A stretch of 64,000 bases of DNA from Brasenia schreberi (GCA_036023115.1 JAYKKT010000079.1:13445501-13509500); one strand, 5' to 3'. Shown: positions 11,129-21,174, counted from the first letter of the stretch. A program made the numbers and translations. Notes: generated by a model from the letters alone, not told the origin.

Positions 11129-11252
11129 TTTCCTTTTGAACTTGTCAATTGATGAGACAAACAAGAGAATGATCGTGAAAGAGGGAGCTATCCCAGCCAT
11201 AATCGAGGTTTTGCGGAATGGTAACGTGGAAACTAAGGACAACTCAGCAGCA
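11129..11252 (+). pseudogene. captured fragment of U-box/armadillo-repeat E3 ligase
   Basis: The reading frame from 11133 gives [20 protein letters not shown], then [20 protein letters not shown]. This is a single armadillo repeat typical of plant U-box (PUB) ubiquitin ligases, which usually read LLNLSI-E-NK--I---GAIP-I--VL--G. No U-box is present. The frame is different from the preceding MA3 piece and the coding similarity stops at 11252, after which the sequence is LTR-like. It is a fragment only. Confidence 0.75.
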
Positions 11253-11600
11253 GATCCGCCCTCAACAGCCACAACGATTCATCCATATCTGCAACAGAGA
11301 TCACGTTCAAGGCTTACCTAACTCAGATGAAATCAAAGCCTAATCAGATAATGATTCAAAGCTTACCAGATAAAGGCATCATCAAATACAGATAACGTCC
11401 CAACCAATTCACAAGAGATCAGATGCATATGATATTCAAATTACAAAGTAACGTTCAAGATAAAGTTCAGCAATACAGATCCTGTGGAGATCACATTCAA
11501 GATAAGATGAAACCAATTCAGATAAGATTTTATCAGCACAATCAAAACCGAACTCATCCAAATCCCAACCATCTGGCTTATCCAAATCATAGCCAGAGCC

Positions 11601-11745
11601 TATAAAAAGGCTTCCCCAGGTGCTGTAGAGGGCATCAACCAACGAGCATCAAGAGGGAACCAAAAAAAAAGAGAGGAACATTCAGTCTGAAAACTCAGAG
11701 AAATAGAGAGAGAGAGAAAGGAAGAGAAGAAGGAGAAGAAGGAAG
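11601..11745 (+). promoter_or_regulatory. LTR1 core promoter: TATA box and downstream GA tract
   Basis: CCTATAAAAAGG gives a TATA box at 11601-11608. A purine tract dominated by GA repeats follows at about 11697-11745. The same TATA-then-GA layout is present in every LTR of this family in the window, which marks the likely transcription start of the element. Confidence 0.65.
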
Positions 11746-12858
11746 TCCGGCCTGGTTCCAACGTCCGACAATCATCCGGCGAAGTGCTCCTACGTCCCCT
11801 CTCACTCACACAGGTTGGAATTCTTGCATAAATTGGTTTTAATTCATGAGAATCTGAAAAAGCACATATTCTGGAAATTTGTACATGAATCAAGGCCTTG
11901 AGCCCATGTTCTTCATTTATATCGATACAAACATGCATGATTCCTTCATGAACGGAATTAAAATCCATGTTTAGATGATTTCCATGCATCATTAGGACTG
12001 ATACAGGTTGAATTTCGTTCTAGAATCACGTTAGGAACTTTCTGAAATTTTCTGCAAACTTGGTTTCTGAAACTGTCCGTGCACATGCGTCTGATCACAG
12101 AATTTTTATAGACAAACGGATAAGCCAATTGCTTCGAAATTTTGCATGAATAATCTAGACATATCAGACATTCTTAGATAAAATTTTGAGGAATTTTTAT
12201 GAATTGTTGCCTAGCCAATAATATCCGTGAAGTTTATATAAAATCCAGATTGCGTTTTACAGAAACAGAACATTTAGTAATAGACCTTTGTTCTTTTGCT
12301 CATATCTCTGCAACCACTGAATGAAATTGGATGAAATTTGATTCTGCGGAAACCTAACATCCGTATCTTTCCAACACAATAAATTTTACTGAAATTGGAT
12401 GACTGAGTGCTGAGATATTGCTGTTTTTCTGAGCTTCTGATTCACAGAAATAGGGCTGTTCCGAATTTTATAACAGTTTCTGATTCTGTATTTAATTCTC
12501 AGAAAATAAAAAACAAAATTATAAAATAAAAATATATTCTGATTTTACAGACACGTGTCTCTATTCTGTAAAAGTTTTAGAATTTTTGGAGAATCAGAAG
12601 TATTTTTAAAAACTCGAAGAATAGGTCTTTGGAACTGAACAGATTCTGCAACTTTCAGAATCTTAAAATTTTCAGAAATCAAGAACTTAAACACAAATCT
12701 GAAACTATTGGAAAATCTGGTTTTTCCTTTCTCGAATTAACGGATTCAAACAAATTTCAAGCGTCTAGGCTGACCCTTGAGCACCGGTTTAAGAAGGCCT
12801 AAGTCGAAAAGATTTCACTTGTCCACAATCGTTCTTAGAAGTCAGAAAATCAGAATTT

Positions 12859-12878
12859 GTTAGTTTTGATAAACTAAC
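12859..12878 (+). other. LTR1 conserved 8-bp hairpin
   Basis: GTTAGTTT, loop TGAT, AAACTAAC: a perfect 8-bp stem with a 4-nt loop, 77 bases before the LTR end and followed by CTGGCACGCTCGCGC. Homologous hairpins with compensatory changes exist in five other LTRs. Confidence 0.7.
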
Positions 12879-12960
12879 TGGCACGCTCGCGCAATCCGAC
12901 GTAGTTCGAGGGTTTGATTTCGAATCCCACGATTTGAAATAAAATCACGTCTACAGTATC

Positions 12961-13019
12961 TTAAGTAGTGAAGCTATTGAGTTAGGCATCTCTTCTGGTC
13001 TGCGAAAGGATCGTAAGTA
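12961..13019 (-). other. copia B leader, proximal part
   Basis: This continues the leader after the solo LTR. It matches 5655-5717 of copy A2, base for base apart from scattered substitutions. Confidence 0.65.
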
Positions 13020-13031
13020 GCTTTGATACCA
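13020..13031 (-). other. copia primer-binding site (B)
   Basis: On the minus strand TGGTATCAAAGC lies one base after the LTR end. This is the standard copia site, complementary to the 3' end of initiator-Met tRNA. Confidence 0.85.
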
Positions 13032-13032
13032 A

Positions 13033-13412
13033 TGTTATCTCTTTGTTGCATGAGGAGAGCCGTTAAGTTGTGAATCAATTGGCATGCCTTTCTCACAGGG
13101 AACGAAAAGAGAGATTGATCCCAACTCCCATTCTATTTATCCTTCATTCCTCTTTTACTTCTTCGGATGTGTGTTTCAGCCAAAAGATGTGTGTTTCAGC
13201 CAAGTGAAAGGGGTCCGAATTGTGTTACCTCTTTACTTAATTACTTAAAAAAAAATTGTTGTATTTAGTTTAAACGTTTTGTTTGACAAAACTGAGAAAC
13301 GGTCTATGCAATTAGAATAAAGAAGGGGACTCTTGCGTATCTGTTATGTATGAAGCCTTATGGCCATCCATAACTCCAGGGGCTATCAACAATAACGTTC
13401 AATTATATTACA
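13033..13412 (-). repeat. copia 5' LTR of B (380 bp)
   Basis: On the minus strand it begins TGTAATATAATTG and ends AACA. It matches 5731-6123 and the interrupted LTR starting at 17305. Beyond 13412 the sequence is unique and leads into the 3' flank of the polygalacturonase gene. Confidence 0.8.
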
Positions 13413-13583
13413 TGAATTCCGCACCTCGGTGGTCACTACTGCAGTTCCTTCTATGTGGTTCTCTATATTTCCCTCCTTAAACATCCACTCTTTTATCTTT
13501 CAAATCGAATAATCTCAGCTTTACTTGAACAATAGCCTTCTAATACATGTTTAAAAATGACGTAGAAAAGAATATCAGTTTCT

Positions 13584-13589
13584 TTTATT
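13584..13589 (-). terminator. polyadenylation signal of polygalacturonase gene
   Basis: AATAAA on the minus strand, about 45 bases past the stop codon of the polygalacturonase gene. The position suits a plant near-upstream element. No other candidate lies closer. Confidence 0.5.
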
Positions 13590-13631
13590 ACATTTGTTTT
13601 GCTTCATTACAGATAGTTACATAAATCAAAT

Positions 13632-15371
13632 TCACTGGCTTGATAGAAGATCAATCGTTGATGATAGAGAATCCCATAAGTTGAAGAGTGACCCACTCGA
13701 TGATTTGAGGCAGCTCGGTGGAAGCATGATGCCGCTTGCACTCCCGTATGCGTTCTCGCATGACGACTTTGCAGGTTGCCGATTGTATGTGAGCTGCACG
13801 TTGGACATCTTTATGCCTTGGCACAGAGCAGTCGCGCTGCACGCGAAGTTCACTGCAACTTGAGTGGCCGATGTGCCCTTGATGTTGTTGTATGTCACTT
13901 CTGAAAACTTCACCCCAGAATTCTGTACAAAGGAAATAATGAAATGAAGTATCAATATTACCATCAATTAATTGCCAACCTTTTTAGCTATCCGTTATGA
14001 TTCATACTTTTCTTTTTTATTGACAATTAAAAAGAAAGAATCGCAGTACCAGGGTAGGGCAGCCGTCCACATTGCTGTCACAGTAGTGTTGGTTTATGAT
14101 AATGGGGTTTTTCACATTGTTCATGGTGAGTCCATCAAAGACTATTCCTTTTGCAAAACCATTGCTGCTCCTCGCCCACGATTTTATCCTTACTCCGTTG
14201 GTGGAACCCGTGAAAGTTGTGCCCTTTACCGTAACGTTTTGCACGCCGGCTTCGTTAGCATTCTTCCCTAGGCTTCCGACGCTGTGGTTTAAAGACAAGT
14301 GCATAAACATGTATACTATCGCCAAAATTAAATCAACTCTGCTCATATTCCTTAACGCATGGATTTGTACTATTATAACAATGAATGATTTATTATTTTA
14401 CCTTATTCCATGTCCAGGTCCACATGTAACCTTCTCTATCCACAAGTTTCGGGTTCCTGGGCCAATAGAGATGCAATCATCTCCAGTCTTGATATTGGTG
14501 TTCGTGATGGTCACACCGGTTGATTGCTCCACGTGGATGCCATCCGTGTTAGGGCTGGTGCCTGGGGATTGAATAGTGAGGCCGTCCACTTGAACGTTGC
14601 TGCAGTGTTCGATCACAATGTTGAAGAGTTCACTATTAACAGAAGTTATACCACTCAACGCAATGTCCTTGGAATTCGTAAACACCAGTGACTGCCACGA
14701 GAACAACAAACTAACCATTAGTCAATTGATCGTGTATATATAATCAATCTGAGCAGATAAATTTGTGGAGGCCGGAACTAGAGAAAGAACATTTTGAGCC
14801 TGAAAGGAGTGACACGAAAGAATCATCATGCGCCCATCGATTCGTGGAAATAGTGTTGTGTCCTGTTTCTATGATCCTGTCAAAAACATGCTTACATGTA
14901 TATGAATGATTATGAATGTCTTACCCTGGCCCCAAATGGACAGCTCCCTTTGTTATTAGCTTTGCACGCCCACAATGCTGAACCCTTTCCATCTAGATAT
15001 CCTCCATGGAACGTCAATCCTATCACATTGTCAAACTTGAGCCAATATCCCGCTTTGTTCTGAAGCTTATAGTCCGCTGACGCCACCAGGTTACCGTCAA
15101 CCTTGACTACGATATCGGTGTTGGTACAATGACCAGAGAAGAGAGTTGGATAAACCAAGAAATCGCCAGAGGGCACATAGAAAGTGGCTGCTTGTGATGC
15201 AGCACATACTGCTTTCCATGCCTTGAGGAATGCAGCACTGTTATCAGTCACTCCATCCGCTTTCGCACCGTAGCTCACAACGTTATACGTTGCTGTTCCA
15301 TGAACTGAATGAAGAAAGAGTAGAGGAAACATGACAAGGAAAACCGTGAAGTGAATGACACTGTCAGCCAT
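13632..15371 (-). CDS. polygalacturonase, GH28, pollen exo-type, 4 exons
   Basis: This is the only intact host gene in the window. Exons on the minus strand are 15371-14925, 14691-14402, 14281-14050 and 13922-13632. Introns of 233, 120 and 127 bp all have GT-AG ends, and together they give 419 residues. Residues 1-25 are a signal peptide (hydrophobic FLVMFPLLFL core, likely cleavage after HSVHG), so the enzyme is secreted to the cell wall. All four GH28 motifs are present: NTD at 197-199, DD at 220-221 (GDDC), GHG at 242-244 and RIK at 277-279. NTD and DD supply the catalytic aspartates that hydrolyse alpha-1,4-galacturonan in pectin. The GGYLDGKG stretch and the C-terminal LPPSCL match pollen exopolygalacturonases. 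The protein runs 24 residues beyond LPPSCL, longer than usual. An N-glycosylation site is at NVT 261-263. The start is the first ATG and directly precedes the signal peptide. It is flanked on both sides by copia copies bearing broken pieces of a related gene. Confidence 0.93.
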
Positions 15372-15494
15372 AATATATAGAGGATATACGGTAGCTATTT
15401 GCCTGGCGAACTGAATTAGGATAGATGATTTAGCCTTGGGGTGGTAGTGGTGAAAGGTTTCATACGATGAATGTTTCTTGTGATGGCGGTGATG

Positions 15495-15533
15495 GTGAGT
15501 TAAGAATGCTCCTGAATGTCTATATATATACTA
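15495..15533 (-). promoter_or_regulatory. polygalacturonase TATA box
   Basis: TATATATATA at 15521-15530, 150 bases upstream of the ATG. Transcription would start near 15495, giving a 5' UTR of about 120 bases. Confidence 0.6.
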
Positions 15534-15775
15534 CACATCTGAGCAATTTGTGAACGTTTGTATCTTTTCCATGCTCTTTCTTATTTTGCTGTTGTCCTGA
15601 TATAATCGTGGGTCCAACATACCGTAAAAACTCATACGATTTGTGGAATATACTGATCTTTCACTGGAAATCCTTAAACGTACGTTTTCCGTTGAATATT
15701 CTTAGACAAAAAAACCAACGGAGAAGCTAAAGTCCCTGTTGAAATGCATGCCATTCAGGTAAGTCACGTACCTGA

Positions 15776-15892
15776 TAGACACGCGAGTTCACGTAGTTTG
15801 ACAAGTCTATCAGCATATCGAATTTTCAAACTTGTTGCTCTATCAGAACAGAGTAGAGATGCGAGTTCACGTAGTTTGACTGGTCTGTCATG
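15776..15892 (-). promoter_or_regulatory. duplicated ACGT-core element upstream of polygalacturonase
   Basis: The 20-mer gcgagttcacgtagtttgac occurs at 15783-15802 and again at 15861-15880, with weaker similarity extending on both sides (about 38 bases, period 78). It contains a CACGTA core of the bZIP/bHLH-binding type. It lies 250-360 bases upstream of the TATA box. A regulatory role is inferred from position and duplication only. Confidence 0.4.
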
Positions 15893-16170
15893 AATCTTAA
15901 CAACTTGGTTACTCAAGCTGGTGTTACATTGACAACTTCGATCCTTTTACGGCAATACATATTTCGTTAATGGAGAAAATATATCTCGGATATTGAAAAG
16001 TCTGCTTTGGTTTCTGCTTACGTTGCACATACAAACATGCAAACTACAAACAGTCAACAAAGGACGCTATTTTTATATATAAAAGAACTATAGTTTTTAT
16101 CATATATCAAGACAAGTCTAGATACAAAGTAAAAGTTACTATCGTACATCTATTAGTCAATATCAATACT
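15893..16170. other. intergenic sequence upstream of PG
   Basis: AT-rich, with no coding potential or recognisable repeat seen. It ends where the truncated copia C begins. Confidence 0.5.
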
Positions 16171-17061
16171 ACGTAATCCCAAAATACTTCATTGTGAAGA
16201 TATTTTTGATTAATGGATTGACTTCGGAGCAACATGCCATATTGCAAAGAGTAAGAACAGAGCTATGGACCTCAAAAAGTATACACCGAATGAATATCAA
16301 GTCTACATGACAAACAATACTTACTCTTGTGTTCTAGGAGTTGAGCTCTTTAGGATTGATATAGTTAGCACCCCTGTTCTAGGAAGACTATAAGGCACAA
16401 TTTTGTGTCGGGACCTTTCCTTTTCAAAAAGGATTTTGAGGTCATGTTTTTCCTTGAGAAGTTGATACATAACATAATCATGTGGTTTCTATTGGTATTT
16501 TTCTATTATAGTCTCTTCAAACTTAACAAATGAATAATCAAGGATTATCTGCTTTTTCTATATATTGAATGTGTCATGCTTATTGATATGAATTCCTAGT
16601 ATAAGAGGCTAGGATATATTAACCTAAATAAGTTAAAGAAATTTGTAGCCTTTAACTTATTACTTAACATTCAACAAATAGTAGGTGTGCATTAAAGAGA
16701 AAGTAACAAGAAATCATTTTACATAGAAGCAAGAAGAGCAACAAGTTTATTATAAATTATTTACATTGATATCTTTAGATCTTCTAGAATAAGGTTTTAT
16801 CATGTGAACGTTTATTTTATGACCTTTATTAATGACTATTTGAGGTATGATACCTCTTGTCATATAAATCAGAAGTATTGACCATATTTAAAAGAATATA
16901 AGCAAGAAGTTTAAAATCAACTTGGATGTTTTATTAAAGTACTAAGGTTCGATAGAAGTGGATAATATACCTTATTTGAGTTTTCTCGATATTGCAAAGA
17001 ACATGATATAAGAAGAAAATAGAATGCCTAAGACAACTCAATAAAATGGTGTAGATGAACG
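16171..17061 (+). pseudogene. copia protease-integrase remnant (C, first copy)
   Basis: It starts abruptly in the gag-protease linker, with no gag upstream, and runs through integrase to an AACTCAATAAAATGG end (QQNG motif region). Stops and frameshifts are frequent. It is closely similar to 6367-7290 on the opposite strand, and it ends at the identical junction with PG exon 2 sequence. Confidence 0.75.
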
Positions 17062-17304
17062 ATTCAGTCCTCAAGCAGAAACCCTAACAAGGACGGAATC
17101 CACATGGAGCAATCTACCAGCGTGACCATCACGAATACTGATATCAAGACTGGAGATGACTGCTTTCTATTGGTATCTTTGTGGATACAGAAGGTCACTT
17201 GTGGAGTTGGCCATGGAATAAGGTATAGCACGACCCAAGTAAATCAATTAGAATACACTTTATTCTATATAGTACACATATTCATGTTTTAAGAAATATC
17301 ATCA
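17062..17304 (+). pseudogene. polygalacturonase exon-2/intron-2 fragment captured in copia (right)
   Basis: The frame starting IQSSSRNPNKDGIHMEQS continues through SVTITNTDIKTGDDC and CGVGHGI. The same lesions as at 6124-6366 are present: NTD changed to NKD, and the segment after GDDC replaced by FLLVSLWIQKV. From about 17222 the sequence is homologous to intron 2 of the intact gene (GTACA, CATG, TTAAG, AATAT blocks in order). The copia LTR begins at 17305 after ATCATCA, as on the left. Shared lesions and shared junctions mean both fragments come from one earlier chimera. Confidence 0.85.
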
Positions 17305-18659
17305 TATAATACTATAAACACCCAAAATTTTTTAAATAATTTTTTTTTAGCTTTTTGAAAATTGGCTGTTTTTGGTAGCTTTGGGTTTTTAAATAAAATG
17401 CATCAAATAAGCTCATTTTGGTATCAAAATTTTATGGCAGTCTCAAAATGATGGAATATTCCATCCCTTTCATAAAAATTCGAATTTGGACAAAATTTGA
17501 TAAAAATAACGATTTTGCCCTCAAGACAAAATTGGCTGGATTTTGCCTTTTTAAGTGATTGCCTTATAAGAAATGATGATTTCAAATAATTCATTTTATA
17601 TAAATAAATGAAAATGGTAACATTGGGAATCAAACCCAAAATATTTGCAAATTATAAATTTATGAAATTTCAAAACCCATGGTAATAAAAAATAAATTAA
17701 ATCAAACCAGACCTTAGAAATTCACCCGATTGAGAAGGGTCTCGTTCCAAGACCTGATACCCAAGGTTAAAGTGGTTCGACACCTCACACCCGTTGAAGT
17801 GGTTAAAGTAGTTCGATACCTCACACCCATGAGAAGGGTTAAATGGTCAAGGTGGTTATAGACTGACTCATGGAGCCAAAGTAGGTCACATTTGCAAACA
17901 AAAAACTGGAAATGAAACCCAGTATTTTTCAAGAATAATATTTGAAGATTTCATTAAATTTGATGTTTTCAAATATACAATGTTTTTTTATAAAGTGTTC
18001 GAAACCAGCCATATATAAAACTCAGACCGTACGGAGGCAAATTCCCTGAAAAAAAGAGACGACATAAAAGGCAGCTACTGAACACCTGTCAATTTCGGCA
18101 TTGTTGGGCAAGGTAACTTGTCATTTTTAGTTTTAAGTACAAAAAGAAGGAAGGTCGGTGTCTAGAAAGGAAAGTCGACATTCAAGAAAGAAAGCCGTCA
18201 TAAAAAAAGGAAGGTCGACATCAACAAAGGAAGTCGGCATTCAAGAAGTAAAGTCGACACCCGAAAAGGAAGGTCAGCATCTGGAAAGAAAAGTTAGCAT
18301 TGTCCATGGAAAAGAAAAGCGATACTCGATTTGACGGGATGTGATGTTTAATTGGGTAAGTTGCCAAGCCTTACCAATTTCAATATGGAAGGATCAAGGC
18401 AACCTTTATACAATTTGGCAACTTTGAAATGCGATTTGGAAGCCACAAACTTGGCAACTTACCATACCAAATCTGGTCGACTTTAGCAAGTTGAAATGGG
18501 ATGTTTACCATACCAAAGCTGGCCGATTTCTGTAGCTTACCAGGCCATAAGTTGGCCGATTTTCAACATGGGTGAAACATATGACTTGCCATAAGCAGCC
18601 ATGATGCTCAATTTGGCATCAAGATGGAATTGCCAAATTCAATAAGGAAACAACCACAT

Positions 18660-19026
18660 ATAATCAAAATAACAGGAATTCCATCTCGATGGCTTGCAGA
18701 GCCACGAGTATCATCAAAAGTGTCAATGCTGGTCACGCATACTATTTTCTCAACACTTGGAAACATCAGGAATCTTGACATTACTAGTGACGATGATCCA
18801 AGCAAGACAAAAGAGTCTAGTGGTGGAATTATGTCAAATCTTTACTGTAAGGTTCGGATTCAATTTGAAAATTTTGAGGACTTCTGAAGTGCGCTAACAT
18901 GCTATATGGGCGTTCAATGCAAAAGCTTGGTTCCCGCTTAAGGTGAATTATGAAGTTACTTGGGATAAGGATGGATTTTTTCGGAACATCCAGAAGTTCT
19001 TCCACCAAATGGGTCTAGAGGGCTAA
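18660..19026 (+). pseudogene. captured fragment, AKAP17A-like/RRM-type protein (tentative)
   Basis: One frame reads IIKITGIPSRWLAEPRVSS, then THTIFSTLGNIRNLDI and LYCKVRIQFENFEDF before a stop at 18885-18887. After a frame change, MLYGRSMQKLGSRL and NYEVTWDKDGFFRN follow. The order and motifs (FS-FG-IRNLDI, CK--VQFE, YEVTWDKDGFFRN) resemble plant proteins annotated as A-kinase anchor 17A-like, which carry an RRM-like fold and act in RNA processing. The assignment is from memory of the motif pattern. The stop and the frameshift show it is dead, and it lies in the LTR U3 in the sense direction. Confidence 0.5.
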
Positions 19027-19380
19027 GTAACTGAATGAAGAATCAGCAAATCGAGAATCTAGAAGTGATATAGGCAGAAAGATGCTGATAGACTTCCTAG
19101 TGATCCCACGGTTGCATTAGGGAACACATCGTCTGTTCTTTCTCTATGTTTGGCTTGGTTGCCGTGCTCCACCATTACAAAGGAAAGTCAATTCCAGCCC
19201 AATCAAGTAGCACACACTTACCTTTTGCAATGTGTATTAGCTCCAGCTCCAGCATATGCCTAGCTTAGAAACTTCCCATAACGTGTGATGCAGAAATTGA
19301 CGAGTACAACAACTGGGTTTTGGGCCAGATTGGGAAGGTCTTGGGCAGTACCTTCCTACCTTATTACATCAAGACATCAT

Positions 19381-19590
19381 AAGGCAAGTTGCCTTATGGA
19401 TGGCTGCAGCTAATGGGCAATTCGTGGCCTATAAAGAGGGGGCTCAAGAAGGCTCCAAGGCATGAACAAATCAATCAACGATCACACCTTCCAGCAACTA
19501 TAGAAATCCGAGTTCAACAAGCTGTCCAGCAAGAGAGAAAGAGAGGGAGAGAAAGAGAGAGAGAGAAAAGGGAGAAGAGAGGCCACTGCC
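19381..19590 (+). promoter_or_regulatory. LTR2 promoter: palindrome, TATA box, GA tract
   Basis: Palindrome AAGGCAAGTTGCCTT at 19381-19395, TATAAAG at 19430-19436 (49 bases from palindrome start to TATA), and a GA-rich tract at about 19530-19590. The same palindrome-to-TATA spacing recurs in LTR3 and LTR4. Confidence 0.6.
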
Positions 19591-20670
19591 CATCACCAAA
19601 TAGCCGCTGCAAGTCCTCCTCCGCCGGCTGCCACATGTCCTTCCCTCTTCCATTTTTGCAGTAAACATAGTGGGCTGTAATTCAGAGAGTTTGATTCTCC
19701 AACAAGTATATTGATTCAAAAGACAACCCCTTTTATGCTTTTCTTTCTTATCCTTTTGACTCCATAGCGTAATTGAAGATCATAAACCTCTTATTCTCAC
19801 GGATTCATGCTGTTAATTAAGTCATAGATTCGTTTAAATCAGACTAGAACATGCACGTTTTTCTGAAAATCTAAGAATTTTTACTCTATACTCTGCACAC
19901 ATCTGGTAAAATATTTCTCTGTAATTGCATACTATTCCAAATAAGTCTAAATTTGTCTCGTCTAATCTAGACATATACATGGATGCCTGGTAAAAATTTC
20001 AGGATATTTGTCTTTGTTAAGCATCATTAACAAAATCCGAGTAGTTTTACAAAAACCAGAATAGATTCTGGAAAACCAGAAATTCCAGTAACACATGTTT
20101 GGTAATTCTTGAATATCTTTGTACACAATGAACCAAATTGATTCAAAATAGTCTCTTTAGAATGTTGAAATCCATACCTTTCCAACAAGATTAATTTTAT
20201 AGAAATCGGAGGTCTGAGCACCGAAATATCTCTATTTTTCTAAACCTCTACTATTCCAGTATAGGTCTGTCCCAAATGTATGAGTAATGTTTATTTCCAG
20301 ATTTAATTTTGTGAATATATATAATGAAAATTAAAATTAAAAATATTTTATAAATATGTACATGAATGTCTATCTTTTTTTAAATTTTCAGAATTTTTTA
20401 AAACTCGAAAGTATTTTAAAAAAATCAGGAAACAAGCCTCTGAAAACAGAACCAATTTCTGTTTTTCAGAACCTGAAATTTTTCTAAGTCAAGAACTAAA
20501 TCACGATTTATCAAACTTTTCAAGTTGGGATTTTGTATTTCGAAACTTACCGGATCTCGAATAATTTCCAAAGTGTCCAGGTTGACTCTTGAGCATCGGT
20601 TCAAGAAGGCCTACATCGATAAAAACTCACTTGTCAACAATCGTTTAATGAAGTCAGAAATCAAAACTTT

Positions 20671-20690
20671 GTTAGTTTGAGTAAACTAAC
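20671..20690 (+). other. LTR2 conserved hairpin
   Basis: GTTAGTTT, loop GAGT, AAACTAAC: a perfect 8-bp stem in the conserved 3' module of the LTR. Confidence 0.7.
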
Positions 20691-21162
20691 TGGCACGCTT
20701 GTGCACACGATGTAGTTTTGAGAATTTCTTTTCAAATCTCTATAGAATTTGAAATAAAAATTCATGTCTACAAATACAATTGAACATTATCGTTGATAGC
20801 CCCTGAAGTTATGGATGGACATAAGGCTTCATACATAATAGATATGAAAGAGTCCCCTTCCTTATTATAATTGCATAGACTGTTTCTCAGTTTTGTCAAA
20901 CAAAATGTTTAAACTAAATACAATAATTTTTTTAAAGTAATTAAGTAAAGAGGTAACACAATTCGGAGCCCTTTCGCTTGGCTGAAACACACATCTTTTG
21001 GATGAAGCACACATCCGAAGAAGTAAAAGGAATGCAAGGATAAATAAAATGGGAGTTACAAACGATCATATGCGATCAATCTCTCTTTTGGTTCCCTGTG
21101 AGAAAGAAATGCCAATTGATTCACAACTTAACGACGCTCCTCATGCAATAAAGAGATAGCAT

Positions 21163-21174
21163 TGGTATCAAAAC
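21163..21174 (+). other. copia primer-binding site (C)
   Basis: TGGTATCAAAAC begins one spacer base after the LTR end. It is one base different from the site in B. Confidence 0.8.

Larger units (their letters stand above)
9402..12955 (+). mobile_element. Ty3/gypsy solo LTR 1 (3554 bp) with gtatc target-site duplication
   Basis: The element begins TGTAGACACCC and ends GTCTACA, with terminal inverted repeats TGTAGAC/GTCTACA. It is flanked by gtatc at 9397-9401 and 12956-12960, inside the copia B leader. No second copy of the LTR start lies within it, so it is a solo LTR rather than a complete element. It has a TATA box at 11601, a GA-rich tract near 11697-11745 and the shared 3' module near 12770-12900. 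U3 between about 9830 and 11330 carries host gene pieces. The family assignment rests on the homologous LTR at 56666-60674, which is followed by a gypsy gag. Confidence 0.85.
6367..13412 (-). mobile_element. Ty1/copia element B carrying PG fragment, interrupted by solo LTR
   Basis: In minus-strand order this is LTR (13412-13033), primer-binding site (13031-13020), leader (13019-12961 and 9401-8131, split by the gypsy solo LTR at 9402-12955), gag (8130-7430), protease/integrase (7330-6367), then the PG fragment and the LTR at 6123-5731. RT and RNase H are absent; the PG fragment occupies their place. Confidence 0.8.
17313..20772 (+). mobile_element. Ty3/gypsy solo LTR 2 (3460 bp) with aatac target-site duplication
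   Basis: The start is tataaacaccc (TG mutated to TA) and the end is GTCTACA. It is flanked by aatac at 17308-17312 and 20773-20777. Inside are short tandem GGTTAAAGTGGTTCGA-type units near 17750-17850, a degenerate 20-bp AAAGTCGACATTCAAG-type tandem array at about 18145-18320, a captured host fragment (18660-19026), the palindrome AAGGCAAGTTGCCTT at 19381, a TATA box at 19430 and a GA tract at about 19530-19580. Confidence 0.88.
17305..21161 (+). repeat. copia LTR split by gypsy solo LTR 2
   Basis: The first 8 bases (tataataC-type start, from TGTAATAC) are at 17305-17312 and the rest at 20778-21161, 392 bp in all once the insert and one duplicated target site are removed. It ends AGCA, then a one-base spacer and the primer-binding site. 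Confidence 0.8.

Noticed and set aside
9402..12955. LTR1 as a complete short retroelement (LARD/TRIM)
   Set aside because: No internal second copy of the LTR start or end was found, while target-site duplications flank the whole unit. A solo LTR fits better.
14096..14572. 158-codon plus-strand open frame and other plus-strand frames over the PG gene
   Set aside because: Antisense shadows of the polygalacturonase exons, crossing an intron boundary.
19389..19664. 91-codon open frame with Arg/Glu repeats
   Set aside because: Reads through the LTR2 promoter and the GA tract; the Arg-Glu run is the GA repeat translated.
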